A DNA stretch of 64,000 bases from JAJEFO01 sp965209045 (lineage in GTDB: Bacteria; Pseudomonadota; Alphaproteobacteria; Rhodobacterales; Rhodobacteraceae). The translations under genes were made by a program, and so were the position numbers. The notes beneath the pieces were generated by a model. The model was not told where the DNA came from. It saw nothing but the letters and a program-made list of their open reading frames with translations, and searched no databases. Location of the stretch: NCBI GenBank assembly GCA_965209045.1, contig CBDBPW010000002.1, positions 744,001-808,000 of the forward strand, in the 5' to 3' direction. This document shows, one piece after another, positions 9,485-17,770 of this stretch. Within the stretch, counting starts at the first letter, position 1, and every line of letters starts with the position of its first letter.

Positions 9485-10338
9485 CCGGATTCGTGATCCG
9501 AAAGCTGCTCAGGACGCTCTTTACGCTGTTCCTTGTCGTGACGTTCGTGTTCTTCGTGCTCCGACTAACCGGCGATCCCGTATCGGCCATGATGCCGGAC
9601 GATACCGACCCGGCGATTCTGGACGAGCTTCGCAAGCAATGGGGTCTGGACCGGCCGCTTGGGGTCCAGTACCTCGAATACTGGGCCAACCTCATTCAAG
9701 GTGATTTCGGAAACGCCTACCGGGACGGCAGGCCAGCGATCGAGATCGTCGCCGAACGCATTCCTGCAACGCTGAAACTCACCCTGACAGCGTTTGCGTT
9801 CATCGTGATCGCCGGGTTCCCGCTCGGTATATTTGCGGCCGTCAACCGCGGGACCGCAATCGACCGCGGCATCATGACCATTTCGGTAACGGGCTTCAGC
9901 TTGCCCAACTTCTTTCTGGGGATCCTGCTGATCTTCCTGCTGTCGGTGACATTTCGATTGCTGCCGGCATACGGCAGCGACCATTGGTACAACCTCATCA
10001 TGCCGGTCATCACGCTCGGCACCGCCGGCGCCGCCGTCATCGCCCGCTTTGTGCGTTCGTCCATGCTTGAGGTGTTGAACGCGCCCTACATCCGAGCATG
10101 CCGGGCGCGCGGCATGACCGAACGCGCAATAATCTGGACCGTGGCGCTTCCCAACGCCGCGATTCCGACGATCACCATCATGGGCTTCATGGTCGGGACG
10201 CTCATCGGCGGTTCGATTGTCACTGAAACCGTCTTCGCTTGGCCTGGCATCGGTCGCCTGCTCATCGATGCCGTTACGGCGCGCGAACTGGCAGTGGTGC
10301 AGACTGTTGTCATGATGACAGCCGCATCCATGGTGTGA
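9481..10338 (+). CDS. DppB-like ABC permease, 3' end removed by insertion of the integrative element
   Basis: This is the first inner-membrane permease of the importer. The typical N-terminus (FVIRKLLRTLFTLFLVV, then LRLTGDPVSAMMPDD), several membrane segments and the EAA-type loop (YIRACRARGMTERAIIWTVALPNAAIP) are intact. After MMTAASMV the frame meets a TGA belonging to the inserted element, giving 285 residues. The family normally continues about 26 residues to the end of the last membrane helix and a basic tail. Exactly such a tail is encoded at 34644-34727. The protein made here lacks part of its last transmembrane segment and is probably non-functional or impaired while the element is integrated. 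Confidence 0.9.
   Translation: MTGFVIRKLLRTLFTLFLVVTFVFFVLRLTGDPVSAMMPDDTDPAILDELRKQWGLDRPLGVQYLEYWANLIQGDFGNAYRDGRPAIEIVAERIPATLKLTLTAFAFIVIAGFPLGIFAAVNRGTAIDRGIMTISVTGFSLPNFFLGILLIFLLSVTFRLLPAYGSDHWYNLIMPVITLGTAGAAVIARFVRSSMLEVLNAPYIRACRARGMTERAIIWTVALPNAAIPTITIMGFMVGTLIGGSIVTETVFAWPGIGRLLIDAVTARELAVVQTVVMMTAASMV
10327..10336 (+). repeat. Left attachment core (attL) of the integrative element
   Basis: TCCATGGTGT lies at the point where the DppB-like gene loses its normal sequence. A near-identical decamer, TCCGTGGTGT, lies at 34638-34647 just before the rest of that gene; nine of ten bases match and the last six are identical. Recombination between the two copies restores a continuous permease frame of family-typical length. 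The exact crossover point within the core is not known. Confidence 0.8.
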
Positions 10339-10445
10339 TCTTTAGAAGACCAGAGCGCCGCGCAGCGGCACCATTGCCCAGAGACCTTTTCCCCTCTCGA
10401 TAAGAACGTTATTACAGGAGGTTGCGGTCATCGGCAAGAGGAATT

Positions 10446-10641
10446 CATGTGCATTGCACATGGGTCAGTCGCGAAAGCCGAACGCGCGAGAGTTGCAAAT
10501 CCGGGAGAGCCATGTGCAAGAAATAGGCATGGCAGAGCTGCAGGAAAGCGGTCACGGTTGGCATGCGCAAGGTTCTGTGTAATATATTAAGAGTGCCTGT
10601 CATGGCTTGAGATACGCTGTTGTGGCGGCCGCCTGCACATG
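10446..10641. repeat. Four copies of the octamer CATGTGCA/TGCACATG at the left end
   Basis: Two copies form a near-perfect palindrome at 10446-10462 (arms CATGTGCA and TGCACATG around a single T). A third is at 10511-10518 and a fourth, inverted, at 10634-10641 immediately before the ribosome binding site of the first mobilisation gene. Four exact octamers within 200 bp are far more than expected by chance. They suit binding sites for a ribbon-helix-helix protein encoded just downstream, or recombinase arm sites. Confidence 0.6.
10558..10585 (+). promoter_or_regulatory. Candidate sigma70 promoter for the mobilisation genes
   Basis: TTGGCA (10558-10563) is separated by 16 nt from TAATAT (10580-10585). 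The -35 differs from consensus at one base; the -10 is weaker. The site lies about 70 nt upstream of the first MobC-like gene and between CATGTGCA sites, which would allow autoregulation. Predicted by eye only. Confidence 0.35.
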
Positions 10642-10653
10642 AAGGAGACGACC

Positions 10654-11004
10654 ATGCAAGAGGAGTCCGCGAGGCCCGGGGCCGTCAGGAAGCAGAGGGC
10701 CGTCAAGGCGACGGACAGCGAATGGGACATCGTCCGGGAGCGTGCGAAGGCCGCAAGGATGTCCGCGAGCGGCTACGTCGTCCGGCGCGCGCTGGCGCCC
10801 GAAATGCCGCCGGGGCCGTCGCTCGCGACGATCGCGGCGCGGCTCGACCGGATCGAGACCGCGGTGCTGACGCTGGCCGAGGTCGAGCGGACGCGGCTGG
10901 CGGAGCGCGGCGAGGACGACGGCTGGACGGCGGCGCTCCGGAAGGTCGAGCTCCGGCTCCGCACGGAACGTGCGGTCTCGGGAGATGCGGAGGGTCGGCG
11001 ATGA
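10654..11004 (+). CDS. MobC-like ribbon-helix-helix mobilisation protein 1
   Basis: This 116-residue protein has the pattern of plasmid mobilisation accessory proteins: a short basic N-terminus, a ribbon-helix-helix-like segment (VKATDSEWDIVRERAKAARM, then SASGYVVRRALAP) and a C-terminal helix. Such proteins bind near oriT and help load the relaxase. ATG 10654 is chosen because AAGGAG (10642-10647) is 6 nt upstream; the ATG at 10639 overlaps that site. Its stop overlaps the next start in ATGA (11001-11004), implying translational coupling. The MobC assignment is by pattern, not by close similarity. Confidence 0.7.
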   Translation: MQEESARPGAVRKQRAVKATDSEWDIVRERAKAARMSASGYVVRRALAPEMPPGPSLATIAARLDRIETAVLTLAEVERTRLAERGEDDGWTAALRKVELRLRTERAVSGDAEGRR

Positions 11005-11345
11005 GCCTGAACAGGGGACGCCCGGTCTACTGCAGGGATCCCGCTGACCGGGAGCGGATCAGGAAGCGGGCGGCCTCGGTCGGCGTGAGCGTCTCCGAGT
11101 TCGTGATGACCTGCGCCCTGCACGACGTCAGTCCCGAGCCGCCCCCGCCGCTCGTGCTCACGCCCGAGGAGCAGCGGGAGCTCCTGGCGAACGTTCGCGA
11201 GCTGCAGCGGCGCGTCGTCGGGATCTTCCTCGCACGGGCGGACGGCGGGCCGCCGATGGTCGAGGCGGTCCAGCTCCTCTACCAGCTGGAGAACGGAGAG
11301 CTTCCCTTCGACATCAGGGACCCGGAATCGGGTGACCCCGAATGA
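11001..11345 (+). CDS. MobC-like ribbon-helix-helix mobilisation protein 2
   Basis: The 114-residue product has the same layout as its neighbours: a strand-helix-helix start (GRPVYCRDPADRERIRKRAA, then SVGVSVSEFVMTCAL) followed by a helical tail (LTPEEQRELLANVRELQRRV) resembling the C-terminal part of MobC proteins. It overlaps the preceding gene by ATGA and the following gene by ATGA (11342-11345), so the three are almost certainly co-translated. It probably acts in the relaxosome or as a repressor of the operon. No closer functional call is possible. Confidence 0.7.
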   Translation: MSLNRGRPVYCRDPADRERIRKRAASVGVSVSEFVMTCALHDVSPEPPPPLVLTPEEQRELLANVRELQRRVVGIFLARADGGPPMVEAVQLLYQLENGELPFDIRDPESGDPE

Positions 11346-11821
11346 CGCGGGCACGGACCGGGCCGGAGAGCAAGACCTTCCACGTCTCGTGTTCCGACGT
11401 GCAGTGGGAGGAGGCGAAGCGGCGGGCCGCCGCCGCCGGCATGAAGACGTCGCCCTGGCTCGTCGAGCGGGCGCTGGAGGCGGACCTGTCTATCTTCGAC
11501 GTGCGCCCGGAACCGGAGCGGCTGGTGCTGAGCGCCGAGGACCAGAACCTGCTCTCCCACCAGGTCGACTTCATCCTGAAGGTGATCGGGTCCTCTCCCG
11601 ACCCTGCCTGGCTCGAGAGGCTCGGCAACCAGGTCGAGTTCCTGCGCGACGCGAAGGTGACTGAGATGATTGCCGACGGGAGGGTCGACGAACTGTTCCT
11701 TGCCTTCGAGAAGCTGTTCGGGCCCGAGAACGCGGAGAGGCTCCTGGCGAAGGCCGTCAAGGCGTGGCACGGGGCGAAGTCGGTCGAGGTCAGGATCGGC
11801 GGCCCGACGAGGCGGGCGTGA
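11342..11821 (+). CDS. MobC-like ribbon-helix-helix mobilisation protein 3
   Basis: This 159-residue protein is the longest of the three. Its N-terminal part (TFHVSCSDVQWEEAKRRAAA, then SPWLVERAL) resembles a ribbon-helix-helix DNA-binding fold. A helical segment (LSAEDQNLLSHQVDFILKVI) and a C-terminal region with no recognised domain follow. It starts inside the stop of gene 2 and ends 168 bp from the convergent relaxase gene. Three different proteins of this type side by side suggest a heteromeric accessory complex or division of labour between oriT binding and regulation. Confidence 0.65.
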   Translation: MTRARTGPESKTFHVSCSDVQWEEAKRRAAAAGMKTSPWLVERALEADLSIFDVRPEPERLVLSAEDQNLLSHQVDFILKVIGSSPDPAWLERLGNQVEFLRDAKVTEMIADGRVDELFLAFEKLFGPENAERLLAKAVKAWHGAKSVEVRIGGPTRRA

Positions 11822-11989
11822 CCCGTCCGGGCCGGCCGCCTTGGCGCGCTTTCCCGAAAGGCGGTCCTGATTCCCGCACGCATTGGAATTCGGGAGGGAA
11901 CCGCTTTCCGGAACCGCCCGTTTCCGGCACGAAACCTGCTTGAGGGACAGGCCGTATCCGTCCGGCCCGGCCGAAGCAGGCGAGTTCGC

Positions 11990-14900
11990 CTATCGCCCGA
12001 TGTCGATCTCCGCGCCCATGTGGCGCGACTTGCTGCGGATCCGTTCCAGCTCCCTCTCGCGCTCCATCTTCTTCTTGTGCGCCGCCTCCACCTCCTTGCG
12101 GACGGGCGCGTCGCGCCTGATCGTGTCCGAAACCGCCGCCGCCGTCTCGCGCAGCCGCCTCTCCAGCCCTGGAACCCGGGCAAGATGCCGGTCGTAGCGT
12201 TCCCTGTCGCCCAGGACGTCCCGGAGCGACGCGACGCTTCGCGCGGCCTCGCGTTTCCACCTCGGATAGGGGTGCATCCTCTCGACGAACGCACTGCCGC
12301 CCTCCTCTCGCTCCCTGAGGGCCTTGGCGAGATCGTGGTCGATGAACCGGAGACGCGCCTGTTCGGCCCGCATGTCGCGGAGCGTCGATCTTTCGTCGAC
12401 CGCGAACCAGTTGAACTCGGGACTCCTGCCCGGGCCGGAGTCCAGTCCCTTGACGAAGGCGTCGTAGCCCTCGACGAAGAAGCGGTGGCATCCCTGCTCC
12501 TCCGCCCTGTCGAGGATTCCCTCCCAGGCCTTGAGGCTTCGTGCGTCCAGCGCGTCGGTGTCGGGCGCCGCGTGCAAGCGTGCCAGCGCCTTCTCCAGCG
12601 TCTTCCGGTCGTCCGGCGTGAGGAGCGGGTCCCTGGCCAGGCGCTCCCCCCGCTCGATCATCTTCGGGGCGGACCTTGCCCAGCGTCCGTAGCTGCTGAC
12701 CCGGCCCTTGCCGAGCGGCCTGTCCGGCCGCCGCCGCGCGGCCCTGTCGATGATTTCCCGTCTCCGGGCCACGAAGTCCGTCACCTCCCTGACGCCCTGC
12801 CGGATCTCGCGGTCCCTCGCGTCCAGCCTGGGCAGTTCCTCCACCATTCCCGCGAGGTCCGGGGGCAGGTCGTGGCCCGCGCTTCCGAGCCGCTCCATGA
12901 AGCGGTCGTAGCCCGGCGCGCGGAAAGGAAGGCAGCCCTCCCGTTCGGCCTCCGCCATGAGCGCCTCCCGGTCCCTCTGCAGGTCGCCGATAAGCTCCTG
13001 CCGCGAGAGCCGCGAGTTCAGGATGCCGAGGGCCGCCGCCAGCGGCACCCGGATCCCTTCGCGCTCGGCCTTGCCGGACAGGCGGTGGTCGCGCAGCAGG
13101 TCCTCCGCCTCGGCCATGGCCTTGCGCGCGGCCTTCCCGGGCGCCTCGGAGCCGTCGAGGCCCTTCCCGATCTCCCTGGCCACGCCCTGGAGCCGCCCCC
13201 ATCGCTGCCGCAGGGATTCGCACTCCCGCGCGGCGTCGGCCGTCGCCTTCGGAAGCGTGCCCGCGTGTTCCAGCGCGAAGTCCGCGGTCCGCGCGAGCAG
13301 CGCCCCGGTCTCCGGAAGGAAGGCGACGTGCTCGCCCTTCAGCCCGTCCTTGATCCTGGAGCCAAGCCAGTCATGCTCGATCACGGACAGCTCCCGCTCC
13401 GCCCGCTGGATTCTCGGGCCAACCCAGTCGAGCCGGTCGCCAAGCTCGCGCATCCGCATTCCGCATTCGCTCACGAATTCCGCGAGCGGCTTCGACATCG
13501 CCTCCGGATGCCTCTCCGCGAACTCGCCGGCCTTCTTCAGGAGCGCGCCGGCCCCCGGCTGGACTGCGACGTTCCGGCCCTCCGACCGTGCCCGATGGCG
13601 CAGGCCTTGGAGCATGCCCTCCAGCGCGTCGAGATCCAGCCCCCGGACATGGCCATCGTGGTCCGCCAGGATCCGCGCGATCTCCTCCGGCGCATCGCCG
13701 CCCTCGGCTTCCGCGCGCTGGCGGAGCCGGTCCAAAAGCTCCTCGGCTTCCTCGGCCATGAAGGGGGAGATTCCGTCGCGTTCCGCCTCCGCCTCCAGCG
13801 CCCGCCACTCCCGCAGCGCCGGACGCAGCGGCTCCTTCCGCGAGACCTCGCGTTCCAGCCGGTGCAGCGCGTGGCCCGTCGCCTCCAGCGCCGAATGCGA
13901 CACGCCGATCTCCTGCTCCAGGCGGTGCACGAGCTCCTGCGTGTCGTCGGTCAGCAGAACGAAACCGTCGCGGGCGCGGCTCATCTCCACGTAGAGCAGC
14001 GCGCGGTCCGTCATCATGCTGGTCGCGTCCAGGACCGCGATCACGTTGTCCGTCGTCAGGCCCTGCGCGCGGTGCACCGTCGAGGTCCAGGCGTGGTCGA
14101 CGTGCCGCAGGCCGTCGTCGTCGGTCCTGAACGACAGCCGCCGCCCGCCTTCGAGCCGGATGCGGACGCGCTTCCGCCCGATCTCCTCGATCGTGCCGCG
14201 CTCGCCGTTCACGACGCCCGGTTCCCCGAGATTGCGCGTGAAGACGATCTCGTCCCCCGCCCGCAGCGAGATCGGGCGGGTCTCGAACACGGAGACGTTG
14301 TGGGAGGCATTGCCCGAGGGCCTGAACCCGCCCTTGGCCCCGCGCCGCTCCAGCGCGATGCCGTCCTCGCCGCTGCCGGTGACCCGCCAGGCCTCGCCCT
14401 TCCTGAGGCCGTAGACGTCACGGTTCGCGACCACGACGTCGCCAGGCAGGTAGCTCTGCGGGTCGGCGGCCAGGACCCGGGTCAGCCGGCGGTCCACGAA
14501 GCGCTCGGTCTCCAGAGACCGGCCGCCGAGGACGCCCTCCTCGGCAAGCCCCTTGCGAAGGACGGCGGTGGTCTCCTCCCGCTGCGCGTGGGTCGGCGCG
14601 AGGATCACGGTCCGTCTCCGCGCCTCCGGCGGAAGCGCAAGCCAGAGATTGGCCGCCGTCTCCGGCAGCCTGTCCGGCGGAAGCTCCTTCACGTCGCCGC
14701 CGAGGCTCCGGACCGCGAGATCCGCGTCCCCCGCGACCATGTGCGTCACGGCGGCCTTGAGATCGACGGACCGCTGCCTGAGGATGTCGTCCATGCGGGC
14801 CGTCTCCATGCCCGCCTCCTGCAGCAGCCGGAACGGCTGGCCCGCCTCGACCGACCTCAATTGGAGCCTGTCGCCGACGAGCGCGAGCCGGGAGGCCCCG

Positions 14901-16516
14901 AGCCTCTCCGCGACGTTCTGCAGGCTGCGCATCTGGACCGTGCCGATCATGGACGCCTCGTCGACCACGATCACGGCGCCCCGGAACCGCTCGCGGGCCT
15001 CCCGCAGCTCCGGGCCGTCGGCATCACCGAGATCCCCGTAGCGCGCCAGCATCCATTGCAACGTGGTCGTGCCGATCCCGGACTCAAGGGCCATGACGCG
15101 GGCCGCCGCCGAGGACGGGGCGAGGCCGATCACCGGGCGGTCCCCGGCCAGACGGACGACCTCCTTCAGCATGCGGGTCTTGCCGGTGCCCGCGAATCCC
15201 TGGACGCCGACGATCCTGTCATTGGACAGCAGGATCGTCCGGACCGCGTCCCGCTGGCCGTCGGTCAGCGAAGTCGCGTCAAGCCGAACGGCGACGTCCC
15301 CTTCTTCGGCCAGCGGCGCGGCCTTGCCCCGGCCCTCCCGCATGGCGGCGATCACGTCGCGTTCCGCCTCGAGTGTCTGCCGGGTTGTCAGGTCGCCCGA
15401 CTTCGTGTCCACCAGGTTCCTGTCGACACGGAGCCGGTCGATGGCCGCCTCCAGCTCCCCGTGCGAATGCCGTCCCGGATCCCGTCCCAGCGCGGCGGCG
15501 AGCAGGTCCGTTCGCCTGAAGACGCACTGGCGTTCCTCCAGGTGCGCCGTCGCCTGCCAGACGGCCTCCAGCGGCGACAGCCTTGGCTGCTCCGTCGCCC
15601 GGTCGGGCCGTGCCTTCCGGTCCCTCCGTACCTCGACGAGGCCGAGCGCCTCGGCCCGCTGCCGCCAGAGCTTCACCAGCTCGCCCTTGACCGGCTCGAC
15701 CTTCCTGCCTCTTGTGGCGAGGGTGGCCGCCTGCGCGTTCGCGGTCGTGTACTCCAGGCCCGCATCCTCCATGTGCTTCAGGATGTCCTGCCTGCGGGTC
15801 GAGAACGCCTCCAGCCACTCCCGCGACCATCCGGCGATCTCGAAGCTCGGCAGGCCGCCCACCGTCGTCGGCACCAGTTCGTAGCCGAGTTCCCGCAGCC
15901 GCCTCGCCAGGTCGTTGCGGTACCACGCGCCGAACACGCGCCGGTTCCGCTTCAGCAGCGTCGGCTCGACGCTGCGCCAATCGCCTTCCATGTTGCGCGT
16001 CATGTTCGCGACCACGGCATGCGTGTGGAGCTGCGGGTCGTTGTTGCGGCTCGCCATGTGCCGGAACGTGGCCGCGACCAGCCCGTCCGCCGCCTCGCGC
16101 GGCCGCCGTCCCGTCGCCGGGTCGTAGCCACGGGTCTGGAGGTGCTCGCCCTCGATCCAGTCGAGCGTCGCGCGGACGGCCTCGTCATGGGCGTGCATCA
16201 CCGCCCGCCTGCCCCTGTACAAGGCCTCCAGCGAGACCGACTTCGGGGCCGAGAACGTCATGTCCCAGCCGGGACGGTGCTGGCGCTCGCCGTCGATGAC
16301 GCGCCCCAGCGTGATGTCCGTGCCGGGGACCTCGCCCGACAGGATCGAGATGAACTTCCGCTTGCCAACGCGCTGGCCCAGCCCCAGGGCCTCGGCTCCC
16401 TCGCCGTGCCAGCGGTTGGCGGAGCGGTGGGAGCTGTCGTTCCGGGCGAGGTACTCGTGCAGGAAGTAGCCGAACGCCTGCTCGGCGCTGGCAAGCTGGC
16501 GCGGCCCGGACAGCAT
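11990..16516 (-). CDS. MobF-family relaxase/helicase (TrwC/TraA-like)
   Basis: A 1508-residue conjugative relaxase that nicks oriT and unwinds the transferred strand. The N-terminal relaxase domain (1-~300) has candidate catalytic tyrosines Y17 and Y22 and the three-histidine metal site H153, H164, H166 (PQLHTHAVVANM). The helicase part has Walker A GFAGTGKT at 440-447, Walker B VVDEAS around 517-522, and a UvrD-like C-terminal motif with TSTVHRAQGLT and YVEMSRARD. The last ~550 residues are charged, helical and unassigned. AAGG lies a short distance before the ATG. It is transcribed towards the MobC-like genes. No coupling protein is encoded nearby, so transfer needs a helper. Confidence 0.93.
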   Translation of the reverse strand: MLSGPRQLASAEQAFGYFLHEYLARNDSSHRSANRWHGEGAEALGLGQRVGKRKFISILSGEVPGTDITLGRVIDGERQHRPGWDMTFSAPKSVSLEALYRGRRAVMHAHDEAVRATLDWIEGEHLQTRGYDPATGRRPREAADGLVAATFRHMASRNNDPQLHTHAVVANMTRNMEGDWRSVEPTLLKRNRRVFGAWYRNDLARRLRELGYELVPTTVGGLPSFEIAGWSREWLEAFSTRRQDILKHMEDAGLEYTTANAQAATLATRGRKVEPVKGELVKLWRQRAEALGLVEVRRDRKARPDRATEQPRLSPLEAVWQATAHLEERQCVFRRTDLLAAALGRDPGRHSHGELEAAIDRLRVDRNLVDTKSGDLTTRQTLEAERDVIAAMREGRGKAAPLAEEGDVAVRLDATSLTDGQRDAVRTILLSNDRIVGVQGFAGTGKTRMLKEVVRLAGDRPVIGLAPSSAAARVMALESGIGTTTLQWMLARYGDLGDADGPELREARERFRGAVIVVDEASMIGTVQMRSLQNVAERLGASRLALVGDRLQLRSVEAGQPFRLLQEAGMETARMDDILRQRSVDLKAAVTHMVAGDADLAVRSLGGDVKELPPDRLPETAANLWLALPPEARRRTVILAPTHAQREETTAVLRKGLAEEGVLGGRSLETERFVDRRLTRVLAADPQSYLPGDVVVANRDVYGLRKGEAWRVTGSGEDGIALERRGAKGGFRPSGNASHNVSVFETRPISLRAGDEIVFTRNLGEPGVVNGERGTIEEIGRKRVRIRLEGGRRLSFRTDDDGLRHVDHAWTSTVHRAQGLTTDNVIAVLDATSMMTDRALLYVEMSRARDGFVLLTDDTQELVHRLEQEIGVSHSALEATGHALHRLEREVSRKEPLRPALREWRALEAEAERDGISPFMAEEAEELLDRLRQRAEAEGGDAPEEIARILADHDGHVRGLDLDALEGMLQGLRHRARSEGRNVAVQPGAGALLKKAGEFAERHPEAMSKPLAEFVSECGMRMRELGDRLDWVGPRIQRAERELSVIEHDWLGSRIKDGLKGEHVAFLPETGALLARTADFALEHAGTLPKATADAARECESLRQRWGRLQGVAREIGKGLDGSEAPGKAARKAMAEAEDLLRDHRLSGKAEREGIRVPLAAALGILNSRLSRQELIGDLQRDREALMAEAEREGCLPFRAPGYDRFMERLGSAGHDLPPDLAGMVEELPRLDARDREIRQGVREVTDFVARRREIIDRAARRRPDRPLGKGRVSSYGRWARSAPKMIERGERLARDPLLTPDDRKTLEKALARLHAAPDTDALDARSLKAWEGILDRAEEQGCHRFFVEGYDAFVKGLDSGPGRSPEFNWFAVDERSTLRDMRAEQARLRFIDHDLAKALREREEGGSAFVERMHPYPRWKREAARSVASLRDVLGDRERYDRHLARVPGLERRLRETAAAVSDTIRRDAPVRKEVEAAHKKKMERERELERIRSKSRHMGAEIDIGR

Positions 16517-17504
16517 CAGGCGGCCTTGGCGGCGGGCGGGGGGGATTGCGGAAACTTCCGTGGAAACCTGGTCACGAAACGCCCTTGCGGAAACCGCCGG
16601 TTCCCGCGTGCCGGGCTAGCGGATCCCGTTCCCTCGCGCAGGAACTTCGCGTTCCATGACGGAGTGACCGGACGCTCTTGGCCGGTCGCTCTACAAGGAT
16701 CGTGCCCAGTAGTGGCATTGCGAAGACCTTGGGCCGCCATCAACCGCGGCGCAGTGCCGTCAACGGGAAATGCGACATGACGGTCCGTCTCCCGGCCAAC
16801 TGGGCTCATGTGTGGAGCCAAGACGGAACGGGCGCACTTGTCCGCAGTCTCTCTCGTCGCTTCGGCAGGTTCGATCATCGGGCTGGCATCCCGCATTCGG
16901 CGGCGCTGGCTGGGAACGAACTGTCGCGCAAGTCTGGCGGGCGCGCAAGTGTTGGAAGCCGCTCGAACCGCTCAGCCGCGCTTCAGGCGGCGACCTTCCT
17001 GCGACGGAGAGTTGCCGCCGGTGCCAGTGGCGCTTCTGCATATGGGGCAGGTCGATGAGGCGGAAATCGCCGTCAGTTCGCCTTGACTGACGTTCCTCGA
17101 TTGGAATGAGCGCGCTTTCCGTGCTGGCATAGAAGGTGAGTTGCCTCCCGACCTGCCTCGAAGTCAGTCGCCAATCGGTCTCGGGCCCGTGTCTTCGGAG
17201 ATCGAGACCATCGAGGTGCGAATGCGGCGCATGTATTACTTCACCGACTCCGGCCGCTTGCGGGCCGTGCCCGCCGAGAGCAAATCGATTATGGCAATAA
17301 CCATCCAAATCGTCGACACCGTAAGGCCGGTTGGCAACTGATCTGCGATTCAGCTGGCTCGATGCCATCAGTGCCGCAAAGCAAGCCGAGCCGGCACCAA
17401 AGGGATTGTGAGCATGTGGCAAGATGAATGCAGACAGGACGGCACACTGAAGCCAAGCGGGCGTCGCAACACTTTGGGGATATTTTGAAAGGTAAAAATT
17501 TGCC
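16517..17504. other. Non-coding stretch between relaxase and a small conserved gene
   Basis: Apart from the candidate oriT at its left side, nothing is recognised. Open frames on both strands (for example 16760-17587 minus) have skewed composition, no ribosome binding site and no domain. The sequence may be a decayed gene or insertion remnant, but no parent could be named. Confidence 0.4.
16577..16687. other. Candidate origin of transfer (oriT) upstream of the relaxase
   Basis: This stretch has clustered inverted repeats: GCGG-AAA-CCGC near 16587-16597, GGAAC-TTCGC-GTTCC at 16641-16655, and GACCGG/CCGGTC at 16666-16671/16682-16687. MobF systems often keep oriT next to the relaxase start. No known nic consensus was recognised, and the left-end region is a rival location. 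Related GC-rich motifs (GGGAACCG, TTTCCG, GTTTC) also occur after the relaxase stop near 11895-11935. Confidence 0.35.
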
Positions 17505-17696
17505 TCACACGGAATCTTCGCGCCGGATCGCGAAAGGCCGGAAAAACGCCGCCCGGATTTCGTCCATCGACAGCCCCGGCATGTCAATTTCCTCTTCCAT
17601 CTCCGCCTTGCTCGGCTGATAGCTGCTGGGCTTCAGGACCAGTTCCCCCGGCTCTGGAATCAGGCGAGGCTCGCGGGGTTTTGCCTTCTTGATCAT
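17505..17696 (-). CDS. Small conserved hypothetical protein (63 aa)
   Basis: The predicted product is short and charged, with a proline-rich start (KKAKPREPRLIPEPGEL) and a core SSYQPSKAEMEEEIDMPG. This kind of motif is familiar from small uncharacterised proteins of proteobacterial mobile elements, but no function is known to me. ATG 17696 is chosen by similarity of length and composition; the ribosome binding site is weak, and an in-frame ATG at 17753 is possible. A short palindrome lies upstream at 17726-17740. Confidence 0.55.
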   Translation of the reverse strand: MIKKAKPREPRLIPEPGELVLKPSSYQPSKAEMEEEIDMPGLSMDEIRAAFFRPFAIRREDSV

Positions 17697-17725
17697 GCTC
17701 GAACCCTGCTGCCGTCCGATCCTTA

Positions 17726-17740
17726 AGTCAACTCTTGACT
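17726..17740. promoter_or_regulatory. Short palindrome AGTCAA-CTC-TTGACT, possible operator
   Basis: A perfect 6-bp inverted repeat with a 3-nt centre lies 30 bp upstream of the small gene starting at 17696 and on the other side of the lipoprotein leader. Its half-sites resemble the TTGAC/GTCAA palindrome at 29005-29018 upstream of the restriction operon. A regulatory role is only suggested by position. Confidence 0.3.
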
Positions 17741-17770
17741 CTTGTCGACGCATGGGCGGAATCTCCCCGC

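Larger units (their letters stand above)
10337..10653. other. Left-end non-coding region of the element
   Basis: No gene is visible. The region holds the repeated CATGTGCA sites described separately, an AT-rich patch TAATATATTA near 10580, and a likely promoter reading into the mobilisation genes. It probably combines the arm-binding region of the integration site with control of the mob operon; a transfer origin here is also possible. Function is inferred from position. Confidence 0.5.

Noticed and set aside
12020..16780. A ~1586-codon open frame on the plus strand opposite the relaxase gene
   Set aside because: High GC removes stop codons on the opposite strand. The translation has no recognisable domain and is rich in Arg, Pro, His and Leu, as expected for a shadow frame.
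16760..17587. A 275-codon open frame on the minus strand upstream of the relaxase
   Set aside because: No ribosome site and no domain; composition rich in Arg, Ser and Cys is not protein-like, and the frame overlaps the end of a better small gene.
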